DNA from: Acidovorax sp. 106
Lineage (GTDB): Bacteria > Pseudomonadota > Gammaproteobacteria > Burkholderiales > Burkholderiaceae_C
Direction: 5' to 3'
Assembly: GCF_003663825.1 (NCBI RefSeq)
Contig: NZ_RCCC01000001.1
Span: 4,658,501 to 4,722,500 of the forward strand
Length of the DNA: 64,000 nt
Shown: positions 54,071 through 62,827 of the stretch, one piece after another
Position numbering within the stretch: position 1 is the first letter of the stretch
Layout of the letters: each line of letters opens with the position of its first letter
Made by a program: the position numbers and the translations under genes
The notes under the pieces: model-generated
Told to the model about the DNA's origin: nothing
The model's input: the letters and a program-made list of their open reading frames with translations, nothing else
Database searches by the model: none

Positions 54071-54958
54071 TTAACCCGCGCGGCCCTTGCGCCTGCGGCC
54101 CAATGCCCACACCAGCGCCAACGTGATGCCCATGACCACAAAAGACACCACAGTGGTCAGCGTGCCCAGCGCATAGATGGACGGCGTGGTCACCGTGCTG
54201 GTCAGGCCCTGCAGCTCGAGCGGCAGCGTGTTCACGTCGCCAATGGCCTGCGAGGTGCGGGCAATCTCATCCCAGCTGAGCGTGAAGCCGAACATGCCAA
54301 TGCCCACCACGGAGGGCGCAATCAACGGCAGCACCACGTGCGCAAAGCCCTGCCAGGGCGTGGCACCCAAGTCGCGCGCGGCTTCTTCATACGCAGGGTT
54401 GAAGCGGTTGAACACCGCAAACATGATGAGCAGGCCGAACGGCAGCGTCCAGGTCAGGTGAGCGCCCAGGGCCGATGTGAACAGGCCGAGCGATGTGCCG
54501 TAGCCCTCCAGCGCACTCTCCATGCCCAACCATTCCAGCACCGCCTTGATGCCGTTGTCGATGAGCCGGAACTCCAGCCCGATGCCCAGCGACACGATGA
54601 TGGACGGCATGATCAGGCTGGCCACCACAATGAAGAACAGCGTGTTGCCCCCTGCCAACCGCTTGCGAAACGCCAAGCCCGCCAGCACCGACAGCACCAC
54701 CGTGCACAGCATCACTGCCAGGCCCAGACCCAGCGAACGCCACAGCGCCGCGCCAATGTCCACCACGCCCAGCCCTTCGGCCAGCTTGGAGAACCAGTGC
54801 AGCGAAACGCCGCGCATGGGGAAAGTGAGCCCACCCTCTGGGCCCTGGAAGCTCAGGATGAAGATGACGAACATGGGCCCGTACATGAACAGCACGAACA
54901 GCGCAAAAAAGATGGCCAGGGGCCAGAAGCTGGCGGGACGAGATTCACGGACTTTCAT
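54071..54958 (-). CDS. ABC transporter permease, PotC-like
   Basis: A 295-residue inner-membrane permease with six hydrophobic segments and the BPD-type EAA loop EEAARDLGATPWQGFAHVVLP (about 190-210). The first segment is FALFVLFMYGPMFVIFILS. It pairs with the PotB-like permease upstream, whose stop is one base before this gene's start. Polyamine/opine-type transporters share this architecture; the solute is unknown. Confidence 0.92.
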   Translation of the reverse strand: MKVRESRPASFWPLAIFFALFVLFMYGPMFVIFILSFQGPEGGLTFPMRGVSLHWFSKLAEGLGVVDIGAALWRSLGLGLAVMLCTVVLSVLAGLAFRKRLAGGNTLFFIVVASLIMPSIIVSLGIGLEFRLIDNGIKAVLEWLGMESALEGYGTSLGLFTSALGAHLTWTLPFGLLIMFAVFNRFNPAYEEAARDLGATPWQGFAHVVLPLIAPSVVGIGMFGFTLSWDEIARTSQAIGDVNTLPLELQGLTSTVTTPSIYALGTLTTVVSFVVMGITLALVWALGRRRKGRAG

Positions 54959-54959
54959 C

Positions 54960-55874
54960 TCACAGCTCCTTGCGAATGTCTACGAGGCGCGTGAGGCCCC
55001 AGATGATCATCAGCACCACGGCCAGCAAAATCACGGCATTGGCCGCCGCCAGCGGAAACTGCAGATAAGACGTCTGCACCTGAATGATCTTGCCGATGGA
55101 CGCGATCTGCTGGCCGCCCATCACGCCAATCGTCACAAAGTCACCCATAACGATGGTGATGACAAAAATCGAGCCAATGATGATGCCAGTGCGCGAGAGC
55201 GGAACAATCACATTCCACAGCGTCTGCCAGCCACTCGCGCCGCTGTCGCTGGCGGCTTCGATGAGGCTGCGGTCGATGCGCATCATGCTGTTGAAGATGG
55301 GCACGATCATGAACATGGTGTACAGGTGCACAAAGGCCAGCACTACCGAGAAATCCGAGAACAGCAGCCACTCAATGGGCGTCTCGATGAGGTTCATGCC
55401 CACCAACGTCTGGTTGACCAAACCATTGCGCCCCAGCAGCGGCACCCACGAAATCATGCGGATCACGTTGGATGTCCAGAACGGAATGGTGCACAGCACG
55501 AACAGCAGCGTCTGCATGCCGGGCGACCGCACATGGAAGGCCAAAAAATAGGCCACGGTAAAGCCGATCACCAGCGTGATGAGCCACACCAAAAAACTGA
55601 ACTTGAGCGTGGAGTAATACGTCTTGAGCGTGACGCACAGGCCCTCTGACGCATCGCCACAGCCCGCGAAGATCGACACGTAGTTCTTGAACGTGAAGCC
55701 GGGCAACAGCTCGTATTCGTTGAAGTCCCAAAAACTGACCATCACGATCAGCGCGAGCGGGACAAGGAAAAACAGCGCGAACACCAACGTGAATGGCGCA
55801 GCCTGCCACCAGGCGGCAATGCTGCGCCCGGGGACGGCAGCAGCAGGTAGGGACGGTGTGGTGGTCGTGCTCAT
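54960..55874 (-). CDS. ABC transporter permease, PotB-like
   Basis: A 304-residue permease with six membrane segments (first FTLVFALFFLVPLALIVMVS) and the EAA loop IEAASDSGASGWQTLWNVIVP. ATG 55874 is used; an in-frame ATG at 55949 would add 25 non-conserved residues. It is separated from the substrate-binding gene by ~290 bp full of REP palindromes, the only large gap in the operon. Confidence 0.92.
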   Translation of the reverse strand: MSTTTTPSLPAAAVPGRSIAAWWQAAPFTLVFALFFLVPLALIVMVSFWDFNEYELLPGFTFKNYVSIFAGCGDASEGLCVTLKTYYSTLKFSFLVWLITLVIGFTVAYFLAFHVRSPGMQTLLFVLCTIPFWTSNVIRMISWVPLLGRNGLVNQTLVGMNLIETPIEWLLFSDFSVVLAFVHLYTMFMIVPIFNSMMRIDRSLIEAASDSGASGWQTLWNVIVPLSRTGIIIGSIFVITIVMGDFVTIGVMGGQQIASIGKIIQVQTSYLQFPLAAANAVILLAVVLMIIWGLTRLVDIRKEL

Positions 55875-55953
55875 GGCAATCAATTCAGGCAAGGTGGGCT
55901 CATAGGAGCGTGGTGCTTCATTGGAATGGGTGTTCGATGGTCGATCCAACCAC

Positions 55954-56012
55954 CCGTTCGGGCTGAGCCTGTCGAAGCCTTGCGCGGCGCTTCGACTGCG
56001 CTCAGTGAACGG
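55954..56012. repeat. REP-type palindrome between substrate-binding and permease genes (unit 1)
   Basis: CCGTTCGGGCTGAGCCTGTCGAAGCC, a short loop, then GGCGCTTCGACTGCGCTCAGTGAACGG. Same family as 32477-32535. Confidence 0.8.
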
Positions 56013-56064
56013 TTGAGGGGTTTACTGAAAACAGATCGGCATCAAGAACAAGCACCTGAGTCGG

Positions 56065-56145
56065 CACTTCGACAAGCTCAGTGCGAACGGGCGGAGGGAA
56101 GTGGGCGCGCTCCCCCAAACCGTTCAGGCTGAGCCTGTCGAAGCC
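56065..56145. repeat. REP-type palindrome, inverted pair (unit 2)
   Basis: CACTTCGACAAGCTCAGTGCGAACGG (56065-56091) and CCGTTCAGGCTGAGCCTGTCGAAGCC (56120-56145) face each other across 28 bp. With unit 1 this forms a REP cluster inside the transporter operon. Confidence 0.8.
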
Positions 56146-56165
56146 AGGGCACAGCCCTCAGCCCC

Positions 56166-57479
56166 TCAAGCTGCTACAAATTCGTTCCATTTCTGGACCA
56201 TGTAGTTGTTCTCATCCATCAGCGCATTCCAGCAAGCAATACCGCCCATGCGCGACTCGTAGCTGCCGCCATCGCGCACCGCACCGACCTTGGCCAGCAC
56301 GTCGCCGTTCGGGCTCTTGATGTCTTGCGTGGCGGGCTTGCCTTCCATCCAGTAGGCCCACTCGTAGGCTTCCATCTTGGACTTGGCCGTCTCCAGCACA
56401 GCGCTGTAGTAGCCCTGGCGGTTCAGGTAGGCACCGGCCCAGCCGTCCAGGAACCAGTTGATGAACTCGTACGCGCCATCGAGCTTGCGGCCGCTCAGCG
56501 TGGCAGGCAGGCCAAAGCCCGCCGCCCAGGCGCGGTAGCCTTCCTTCAGGGGCTGGAAGTTGCAGGCGATGCCCTTGGTGCGCACGGCGGTGACGGCCGG
56601 GCTCCACATCGACTGGATCACCACTTCGCCCGACGCCATCAGGTTCACCGACTCGTTGAAGTCCTTCCACAGCGCGCGGAACTGGCCCTGCTTCTTGGCT
56701 TCGATCAGGGTCTTGATCGTGAGATCAATCTCCTTCTTGGTCATGTTGCCCTTGTCGGGGTACTTGTAGATGCCCATGGCCTCCACGACCATCGCAGCGT
56801 CCATGATGCCGATGCTCGGGATGTTCAAGATGGCTGTCTTGCCCTTGAACTCGGGGTTGAGCAGCTCGGCCCAAGAGTTGATGGGGCGCTTGATCAAATC
56901 AGGGCGGATGCCCAGCGTGTCGGCGTTGTACACGGTGGGGATCAGGCTCATGAACTGCGTGGGCGCAGTCGCGAATTTCTTGGACTTTTCGCCTTCGAGG
57001 TAGATCACCTTCTTGGGCGCCGTGCCCTGGTCGCCCACGGCCTTGCCCGCCACCATGCCGGTGGTGAACAGCGTGGTGATCTTGTCGGCGTTCTTGATGC
57101 GCTTGGTGTCGATGCCCTTGAGGTTGCCCGTGGGCACGATCTTTTTCAGCGAGAAGTACTCGGTGTCGATCAGATCGAAGCTGTTGGGCGCGGTGACGGC
57201 GCGCTTGGTCACGTCGTCAGTGGTCACGGCCACGTACTGGATCTCGATGCCGGTGTCGGCCTTGAACTTTTCGGCAATCGCCTTGTCCTGGTTCACCGCC
57301 GTGCCCAGGTAGCGCAGCACGATCTTTTCCTGCGAGTGCACGGCCGGGAACATGCCTGCGGCCAGGATGCCCGCCGTGCCCTTGAGCAGCGAGCGGCGAG
57401 CCACACCAGTGGCTTCACGGATCACGCCAGCGGCTTCGGTGACAACAGCGGGGGAATCGGCACGGGAATCATCGGACAT
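56166..57479 (-). CDS. ABC transporter substrate-binding protein, PotD-like, Tat-exported
   Basis: A 437-residue periplasmic solute receptor. The N-terminal ~25 residues precede a twin-arginine signal ARRSLLKGTAGILAAG (about 27-45), so it should be exported folded. The mature part has the two-lobed PotD-type pattern (KFKADTGIEIQYV, FDLIDTEYFSLKKI, FNESVNLMASGEVVIQSMWSP). GGAG precedes ATG 57479. It is larger than PotD (about 350) and closer to Tat-exported spermidine/putrescine-like receptors of unknown ligand. Confidence 0.92.
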   Translation of the reverse strand: MSDDSRADSPAVVTEAAGVIREATGVARRSLLKGTAGILAAGMFPAVHSQEKIVLRYLGTAVNQDKAIAEKFKADTGIEIQYVAVTTDDVTKRAVTAPNSFDLIDTEYFSLKKIVPTGNLKGIDTKRIKNADKITTLFTTGMVAGKAVGDQGTAPKKVIYLEGEKSKKFATAPTQFMSLIPTVYNADTLGIRPDLIKRPINSWAELLNPEFKGKTAILNIPSIGIMDAAMVVEAMGIYKYPDKGNMTKKEIDLTIKTLIEAKKQGQFRALWKDFNESVNLMASGEVVIQSMWSPAVTAVRTKGIACNFQPLKEGYRAWAAGFGLPATLSGRKLDGAYEFINWFLDGWAGAYLNRQGYYSAVLETAKSKMEAYEWAYWMEGKPATQDIKSPNGDVLAKVGAVRDGGSYESRMGGIACWNALMDENNYMVQKWNEFVAA

Positions 57480-57540
57480 GGAAAAACTCCTTGGGTTGCG
57501 GTTGGGGGAACGGAACAGGGAAAGCGAACGGAAATCGGAA

Positions 57541-58647
57541 TCAGGCAGCAACAGCGGCAGGCTCGGTATGCGGTGCAGACAGCGGGTGCGCCTGGTGCGG
57601 CTGCCAGTGCAGTTGCACCGCCTGCCCCACCACGTAAGGGGCTGCGGCATAGGCGGCCTCAGACACCATGACCGAGTAAGCCGCCGTGGCATTGGCCGAC
57701 AACGCCACGCCTTGCTTTTGCAGGCCCAGCAGCACATAGGTGCCTTGGTACTCCACATCGGTCACCACGGCCAGCATGTGCTGCGCGCCAGGCGGCAGCG
57801 CCACGCCAGCGGCGGCCACCTGCACATGGTCGGTGCGCACCCCCACCTTGCCGTCCGGCGTGTCGATCACGTTGTGCCCGCCCATGAAGCGCGCCACGAA
57901 TTCATTGGCAGGCCGGTTGTAGACCTCGTGCGGGCTGCCCACTTGCTCGATCACGCCGTGGTTCATCACCACCATGGTGTCGGCCAGGGCCATGGCCTCT
58001 TCCTGGCTGTGGGTGACGTGGATGAAGGTCAGGCCCAGTTCCTTTTGCCAGCGGCGCAGCTCGGCACGCATCTGGATGCGCAGGAAGGGGTCGAGCGCCG
58101 ACAGCGGCTCATCGAGCAGCAGCACGCGCGGCTCGGTGATGAGGGCGCGCGCCAGCGCCACGCGCTGCTGCTGCCCGCCCGAGAGTTCGGCAGGCTTGCG
58201 ATCGGCCAGGTGGCCCAGCGCCACGCGCTCGAGCAGGTCACGCGCCCGCGCCTGGCGTTCGGCCTTGGCCACGCCTTTCATCTTGAGGCTAAAGGCCACG
58301 TTATCGAGCGCCGAGAGGTGCGGAAACAGCGCAAAGCTCTGAAACATCATGGCCGTGCCGCGTGCGGCGGCGGGCAGATCGGTGATGTTGCGGTTCTCCA
58401 GCAGGATGTCGCCGCTGGTGACTGACTCGTGCCCCGCCATCATGCGCAAGGTGGTGCTCTTGCCGCAGCCCGAAGGGCCCAGCAGGCAGCAGTAGCTGCC
58501 GCTGGGAATGCGCAGGTTGATGGCATCCACGGCGGGCTTGCCGCTGGCGTAGCGCTTGGTCAGCGCGACGACTTCAATGCCAGCGGGCGCCGATGCGGCT
58601 TGGGCGGAGGGTTGCGAAGGTGCGGGTGCAGAGGTGTGGGCTTGCAT
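57541..58647 (-). CDS. ABC transporter ATP-binding protein, PotA-like
   Basis: A 368-residue ATPase, first gene of the operon. Walker A GPSGCGKST (about 58-66), Q-loop MMFQSFALFPH, signature LSGGQQQRVALARAL, Walker B LLLDEPLSALD, switch His in IHVTHSQEEA. A TOBE-type domain follows after about residue 270 (GHNVIDTPDG). The Ala/Pro-rich first ~20 residues are not conserved. It energises the two permeases encoded downstream. Confidence 0.95.
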   Translation of the reverse strand: MQAHTSAPAPSQPSAQAASAPAGIEVVALTKRYASGKPAVDAINLRIPSGSYCCLLGPSGCGKSTTLRMMAGHESVTSGDILLENRNITDLPAAARGTAMMFQSFALFPHLSALDNVAFSLKMKGVAKAERQARARDLLERVALGHLADRKPAELSGGQQQRVALARALITEPRVLLLDEPLSALDPFLRIQMRAELRRWQKELGLTFIHVTHSQEEAMALADTMVVMNHGVIEQVGSPHEVYNRPANEFVARFMGGHNVIDTPDGKVGVRTDHVQVAAAGVALPPGAQHMLAVVTDVEYQGTYVLLGLQKQGVALSANATAAYSVMVSEAAYAAAPYVVGQAVQLHWQPHQAHPLSAPHTEPAAVAA

Positions 58648-58699
58648 GCCAATGCACTACGCAAGCGCCGTGCCAACTTTGCGCACAATGCATGCACTG

Positions 58700-58713
58700 T
58701 TTTGTATACAAAA
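58700..58713. promoter_or_regulatory. Perfect palindrome, candidate GntR operator
   Basis: TTTTGTATACAAAA, a perfect 14-bp palindrome flanked by direct TGCACTG/GCACTG copies, 53 bp upstream of the ATPase start. TTGTATACAA is a typical site of FCD-type GntR regulators, and such a regulator is encoded in the operon (53255-54043). Confidence 0.65.
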
Positions 58714-58815
58714 TGCACTGCAACGGGGAATATCCCCGCCCCTGCCCAAGTGGCATGCACCGCGCGCGAGCCTGCGGCGGCGGTATCAAAGGACCGCGCT
58801 CAATACAAAGCCCGC

Positions 58816-59718
58816 TCAAGGCGCAGGAGGCGCCCCACGCAAGTGCACTGCCAAAAACTGTAGCACCCGTCGCTCGTAAGGCGCAGGAGCAAAGGCCTGC
58901 AAATCGACATGCGCCGCACCCTGCACCTTCCACAGTTCCTTGGGCGCCTGCGCTGCGGCAAACAGGCGTTCGGTCTCATGCCAGGGGGTGTGGCGGTCTT
59001 CGCTGCCTGAAGCAATCAGCACAGGCGCATGCCACTGTGCCAGCTGCTCCACCGGGCGCAGATCGGCGGTGTGCACGCCCAGCCGCAGTGGCAATTGCCA
59101 CAACAGCAAAGGCGCAAGGTAGCGGCCCGCGGGCCCCAGCGTGCCCGCCAGCCGGTTGCCTACCGCGTCTTCGATGGTGGGGAACATCGACTCCAGAACC
59201 AGCGCATCGGGCGCAGGCTGGGGCAGTGCCAGCACGGTGGAGGCCGCCCCGAGCGACACCCCGATGACCGCCACCCGCTCGCCCGGCGCCTGGGCACGCA
59301 GAAACGCCAGCGCGGCTTTCACCCCGTCTGCCTCGCGGGCGCCAAAGGTGATGTGATCGCCACTGCTCTCACCGTGCGCAGGCAGGTCGACCAACAGCGT
59401 GGCGTAGCCCGCTGCGGCCAAGAACCGCGCGCGCGCCAGCATCTGGGTGCGGTCTGCGCGCACACCGTGCAGCAACAACACCGCACCGCCATGGGGCTGC
59501 CCTGGCTTGAACCACCCAGCCACAAACTGCCCTGCTTGCGCAGGAACGGGCACCGGCGCTGGGATGGGGATGCGCACCGATTGCGCCGCAAAGTCTGCTG
59601 GGGCCGGGCCGATGGTGCGGTGCGCGGGATGGCTGAGCCATTCCCCCGCACTCCACAGCACGCCCATGGCGCAGACCCACAGGGCCAAAACGATGGCGGC
59701 GCAGCGACGAATGCTCAT
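58816..59718 (-). CDS. Alpha/beta hydrolase with an N-terminal membrane anchor
   Basis: A 300-residue protein. A hydrophobic segment at about 5-27 (AAIVLALWVCAMGVLWSAG) anchors or exports it. The hydrolase fold shows the oxyanion segment LLLHGVRADRTQM, the nucleophile elbow VIGVSLGAAS, Asp in IASGSEDRHTPW and His in GAAHVDLQAF. The substrate is unknown; an esterase or lysophospholipase-like activity is possible. ATG 59718 was chosen over upstream alternatives. It lies between the transporter operon and the cobalamin genes. Confidence 0.88.
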   Translation of the reverse strand: MSIRRCAAIVLALWVCAMGVLWSAGEWLSHPAHRTIGPAPADFAAQSVRIPIPAPVPVPAQAGQFVAGWFKPGQPHGGAVLLLHGVRADRTQMLARARFLAAAGYATLLVDLPAHGESSGDHITFGAREADGVKAALAFLRAQAPGERVAVIGVSLGAASTVLALPQPAPDALVLESMFPTIEDAVGNRLAGTLGPAGRYLAPLLLWQLPLRLGVHTADLRPVEQLAQWHAPVLIASGSEDRHTPWHETERLFAAAQAPKELWKVQGAAHVDLQAFAPAPYERRVLQFLAVHLRGAPPAP

Positions 59719-59807
59719 GGCGCGCCCCACGCAGCATCGGCGCGGCACAGCGGGCGACACGCACCGCGCTGACTGCGCCCAACTGCTTTGCTCGTCGTCT
59801 CTTTCAC

Positions 59808-59860
59808 TATCATTTCAATAGCTACCAGCGCTTATTGGATAAGCGCTACAGGCCAAAACA
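59808..59860 (+). repeat. Dispersed palindromic repeat, family A, copy 10
   Basis: ATCATTTCAATAGCTACCAG, CGCTTATTGGATAAGCGCTA, CAGGCC with an A-rich right flank. A clean copy with the core AGCGCTTAT/ATAAGCGCT intact. Confidence 0.8.
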
Positions 59861-60031
59861 CTTGAGTAGGTGCATATCTCAAAGGAGGTCATCCGTCTTT
59901 GCATCCACAGCAGCGCTGGGGATTGCCCCCTCTCCCCGGCCCTCTCCCACAAGGGGAGAGGGAGTGGGAAGCATCTGAGACTCGTACCCCATCACGCAAA
60001 AACACCCAAGCCCCTGCACTACGTACCACTC
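59861..60031. other. Gap with a GC-rich hairpin repeat
   Basis: No gene is seen. At 59929-59966 CTCTCCCC and CCCTCTCCC face GGGGAGAGGG, a hairpin repeat of a type widespread in proteobacterial intergenic DNA. Confidence 0.45.
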
Positions 60032-60132
60032 ATTCCATTTCCAAATCATTCCTGACTAGGCGCGAAGCCGCAGACAGTGCTGAAGCACGACAAGGCGAAG
60101 CAACAACGTCAGAGGTGATTTAGAAATGGAAT
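60032..60132. repeat. Palindromic element with 25-bp inverted ends after cobT
   Basis: The ends ATTCCATTTCCAAATCATTC(CTGAC) at 60032-60056 and (GTCAG)AGGTGATTTAGAAATGGAAT at 60108-60132 are inverted copies with four mismatches in 25. The inner ~50 bp is GC-rich. The right arm runs to the first base of the cobT stop codon on the minus strand, so it forms the cobT 3' end. Confidence 0.75.
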
Positions 60133-61193
60133 CACTTCACCTGCCCATCCACCCCGGCAGATTCAAAGCTCGCCATCTCGCGCAGCACGGCGCAGGCCGA
60201 TTGCAGCAGCGGCCAGGCCAGGGCGGCGCCGGAGCCTTCGCCCAGGCGCAGGCCCAGCTCCAGCAAGGGCTCTGCCTGCATCTGCGCCAGCATCAAGCTG
60301 TGGCCGCGCTCGCCCGAGCGGTGGGCAAACACGCAGCGCTGCAGCACCGCTGGCGCGATGCGGCTGGCCAGCAGCACCGCAGCGCTGGTGATGAAACCAT
60401 CGACCACGATCACGCGGCGCTCGGCAGCGGCTTGCAGCACCGCGCCTGTCAGAGTGGCCACTTCAAAGCCGCCCAATGCGGCCAAGGCGGCCAGAGGCGT
60501 GGTGGCTTGCGCATTCACATCCAGCGCCTGCTGCAGCACGGCGCGCTTGCGCTCGATGCCCGCAGCATCCAGCCCCGTACCTGCGCCCACGCAATCGGCC
60601 AGCGGCAAACCGCCTAGGCGGGCCAGCAGCAGCGACGCGACCGAGGTGTTGCCAATGCCCATTTCACCGAGCAGCAGCGCATTGCCGGGCAGGCTGCGCA
60701 CCACCTCGGCGCCATTCGCCAGGGCCTGTTGGCACTGGGCTTCGGTCATGGCGGGGCCCACGGATGCGTCTTGCGTGCCGGGGGCCACCTTGCGCAGCAG
60801 CAGGCGGGGCTGGCCGGGGACTGATTCACGCGAGGCAATGTCTTTGGCCACGCCGCAGTCCACCACCGTCAGGCCCAGGCCGTGCTGGCGGGCCAGCACG
60901 CTCACGGCCGCGCCACCGGCCAGAAAGTTCTCGACCATCTGCCAGGTCACATCGCTGGGAAAGGCCGACACGCCCTTCGCCGCGAAGCCGTGGTCCCCCG
61001 CGCACACCAGCATCTGCGGCTGCTGCAGCACGGGGGCCTCCGTGCCCAGCACTTGGCCTATGCGCAGGGCCAAGGCTTCGAGCTGGCCGAGCGAGCCCAG
61101 CGGCTTGGTCTTGTGGTCCAGCACATGCTGCAGGCGGGCGGTGAAGGCAGTGTCGTGAAGATCGGCAATGGTGGGTAGGGTGAAGCTCGTCAT
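60132..61193 (-). CDS. cobT: Nicotinate-nucleotide:dimethylbenzimidazole phosphoribosyltransferase CobT
   Basis: A 353-residue enzyme that activates the lower ligand of cobalamin as alpha-ribazole phosphate. It shows DHKTKPLGSLGQLEALA near the N-terminus, CAGDHGFAAKGVSAFPSDVT, EMGIGNTSVASLLLARL, and the C-terminal catalytic Glu in LRLGEGSGAALAW. ATG 61193 starts the conserved part. It is the last gene of the cobC/D-cobQ-cobT run visible here; the 3' end runs into the palindromic element. Confidence 0.95.
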   Translation of the reverse strand: MTSFTLPTIADLHDTAFTARLQHVLDHKTKPLGSLGQLEALALRIGQVLGTEAPVLQQPQMLVCAGDHGFAAKGVSAFPSDVTWQMVENFLAGGAAVSVLARQHGLGLTVVDCGVAKDIASRESVPGQPRLLLRKVAPGTQDASVGPAMTEAQCQQALANGAEVVRSLPGNALLLGEMGIGNTSVASLLLARLGGLPLADCVGAGTGLDAAGIERKRAVLQQALDVNAQATTPLAALAALGGFEVATLTGAVLQAAAERRVIVVDGFITSAAVLLASRIAPAVLQRCVFAHRSGERGHSLMLAQMQAEPLLELGLRLGEGSGAALAWPLLQSACAVLREMASFESAGVDGQVK

Positions 61194-61286
61194 GGTGTGC
61201 GGCAATGCTGTCAGTTCAAAAACAAGGGGCCGATGCTGCGCCGGGCAGCGACCCCACGCAAGCACGGATATCAACGAATGCGGGGA

Positions 61287-62819
61287 TCAGTCGGGCTGCG
61301 CAACGAGGCCTTTCAAGAAGCCCGGGGCAAAGTGCGCCTCGGCCATGGCGGCCAACCCATCAAACACGGCATCCAGCGTGGGCACGGGGGCTGCGCCCTC
61401 GCGGCCAAACAGGGCTTGCAGTGCGGCGGGGTCTTCCAGCAGGCCGTGCAGGTACAAGCCCAGCACGTTGCCCTGCGCGTTTTGCCAGCACATGCCAGGG
61501 ATCACCTCGCGCGCCACATCGCCCTTGGCGGCCATGGCCGGGTGCTGGGCCGTCTGGCCGTGGTGGATTTCGTAACCCTGCACCGCCACCCCGGCCAGCG
61601 CAGACCAAGGCCCCTGCACCGCGCCAAACTGCGCCTGGGTGCGCTGCACGGTTTTGGCGACTTCGAAGGTGGTGACCAAGGGCAGCAGGCCCAGGCCGGG
61701 GGCGTTGCCGTCAATGCCTGCGGTGTCGATCAGCGCCTCGCCCAGCATCTGCAGGCCGCCGCACACACCCAGCACGGTACCGCCCTGCCCTGCATGGTGG
61801 GCTATGGCCTGGTCCAGCCCCTGCGCGCGCAGCCAGGCCAGGTCGGCCGCCGTGGCCTTGGAGCCAGGCAGCACCACCCAGTCGCTGGCCTTCAAGCCCG
61901 CCAGATCAGCCGGGCTGCGGGCCCACAGCAGGCGCACGCCGGGCACGTTTTTCAGGGGCTGGAATTCGTCCAGGTTGCTGATGCGCGGGTAGGCCACCAC
62001 GGCCACGGTGGTGTGCACGGTTCCAGCAGCAGTGCTGCGGTCGTCAAACACGCCGTCTTCTTCGGGCAGGCCGTGACGCCAGTTCATGGGGATGGTGGCC
62101 ACGGTGGGCACGCCGGTCAGCTCTTGCAGCATTTGCGGCGCGGGGGCGAGCAGGCTGGCGTCGCCGCGAAACTTGTTGAGCACAAAGCCGTGGATGAGTG
62201 CGCGCTCGTCCTCAGGCAGCAGCGCCCAGGTGCCATACAGGTGGGCAAAGGCGCCGCCCCGGTCGATGTCAGTCACCAACAGGCAGGCGGCACCGACATG
62301 CCGCGCCACGCGCATGTTGACGATGTCGTTGGCATGCAGGTTGATCTCGGCGGGCGAGCCTGCGCCTTCGATCACGACCACATCGTTCTCGGCCCGCAGG
62401 GCATCAAGCGCAGCGGCAATGTGCGGCCACACCAAGGCGCTGCGGCCGCGCCAGGGCAAGGCCGTGAGCTCGGCGCTGACCTGCCCCATCAGCACGACCT
62501 GGCTGTGGGTGTCGGCCTCGGGCTTGAGCAGCAGCGGGTTCATGCGCACCTCGGGCTCGGCGCGGGCGGCCAGGGCCTGAAAGTATTGGGCAGAGCCGAT
62601 TTCTCCATGGCCCGTTTCACTGGCCACCACGCGCGCGTTGTTGCTCATGTTCTGCGCCTTGAAGGGCGCAACCTTCAGGCCCAGGTTGCTGTAATAGCGG
62701 CACAGGGCCGTGGTCAGCCAGCTTTTGCCTGCGCCGCTGGTGGTGCCCAGCACCATCACGCAACGGGCCAGCGGGCGAGAGGAAGGTGCGTTCAAAGTGT
62801 CGCTTGCGGTGGCATTCAT
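61287..62819 (-). CDS. cobQ: Adenosylcobyric acid synthase (cobyric acid synthase)
   Basis: A 510-residue glutamine amidotransferase that amidates four carboxyls of adenosylcobyrinic diamide. The N-terminal synthetase domain has the P-loop LGTTSGAGKSWLTTAL and KAQNMSNNA. The C-terminal class-I-like glutaminase domain has the nucleophile Cys in LGVCGGLQMLGEAL and the partner His in LGLYLHGLLED. Normal length. It lies eight bases after the aminotransferase gene and 93 bp before cobT. Confidence 0.95.
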   Translation of the reverse strand: MNATASDTLNAPSSRPLARCVMVLGTTSGAGKSWLTTALCRYYSNLGLKVAPFKAQNMSNNARVVASETGHGEIGSAQYFQALAARAEPEVRMNPLLLKPEADTHSQVVLMGQVSAELTALPWRGRSALVWPHIAAALDALRAENDVVVIEGAGSPAEINLHANDIVNMRVARHVGAACLLVTDIDRGGAFAHLYGTWALLPEDERALIHGFVLNKFRGDASLLAPAPQMLQELTGVPTVATIPMNWRHGLPEEDGVFDDRSTAAGTVHTTVAVVAYPRISNLDEFQPLKNVPGVRLLWARSPADLAGLKASDWVVLPGSKATAADLAWLRAQGLDQAIAHHAGQGGTVLGVCGGLQMLGEALIDTAGIDGNAPGLGLLPLVTTFEVAKTVQRTQAQFGAVQGPWSALAGVAVQGYEIHHGQTAQHPAMAAKGDVAREVIPGMCWQNAQGNVLGLYLHGLLEDPAALQALFGREGAAPVPTLDAVFDGLAAMAEAHFAPGFLKGLVAQPD

Positions 62820-62827
62820 GGGTGCAT

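Noticed and set aside
55926..56132. 68-aa plus-strand open frame in the transporter gap
   Set aside because: It is the translation of the REP palindromes (VRAEPVEALR-type peptide), not a gene.
61194..61286. Cobalamin riboswitch before cobT
   Set aside because: The gap is only 93 bp, inside an operon whose first gene lies outside the window; no conserved B12-box core was seen.
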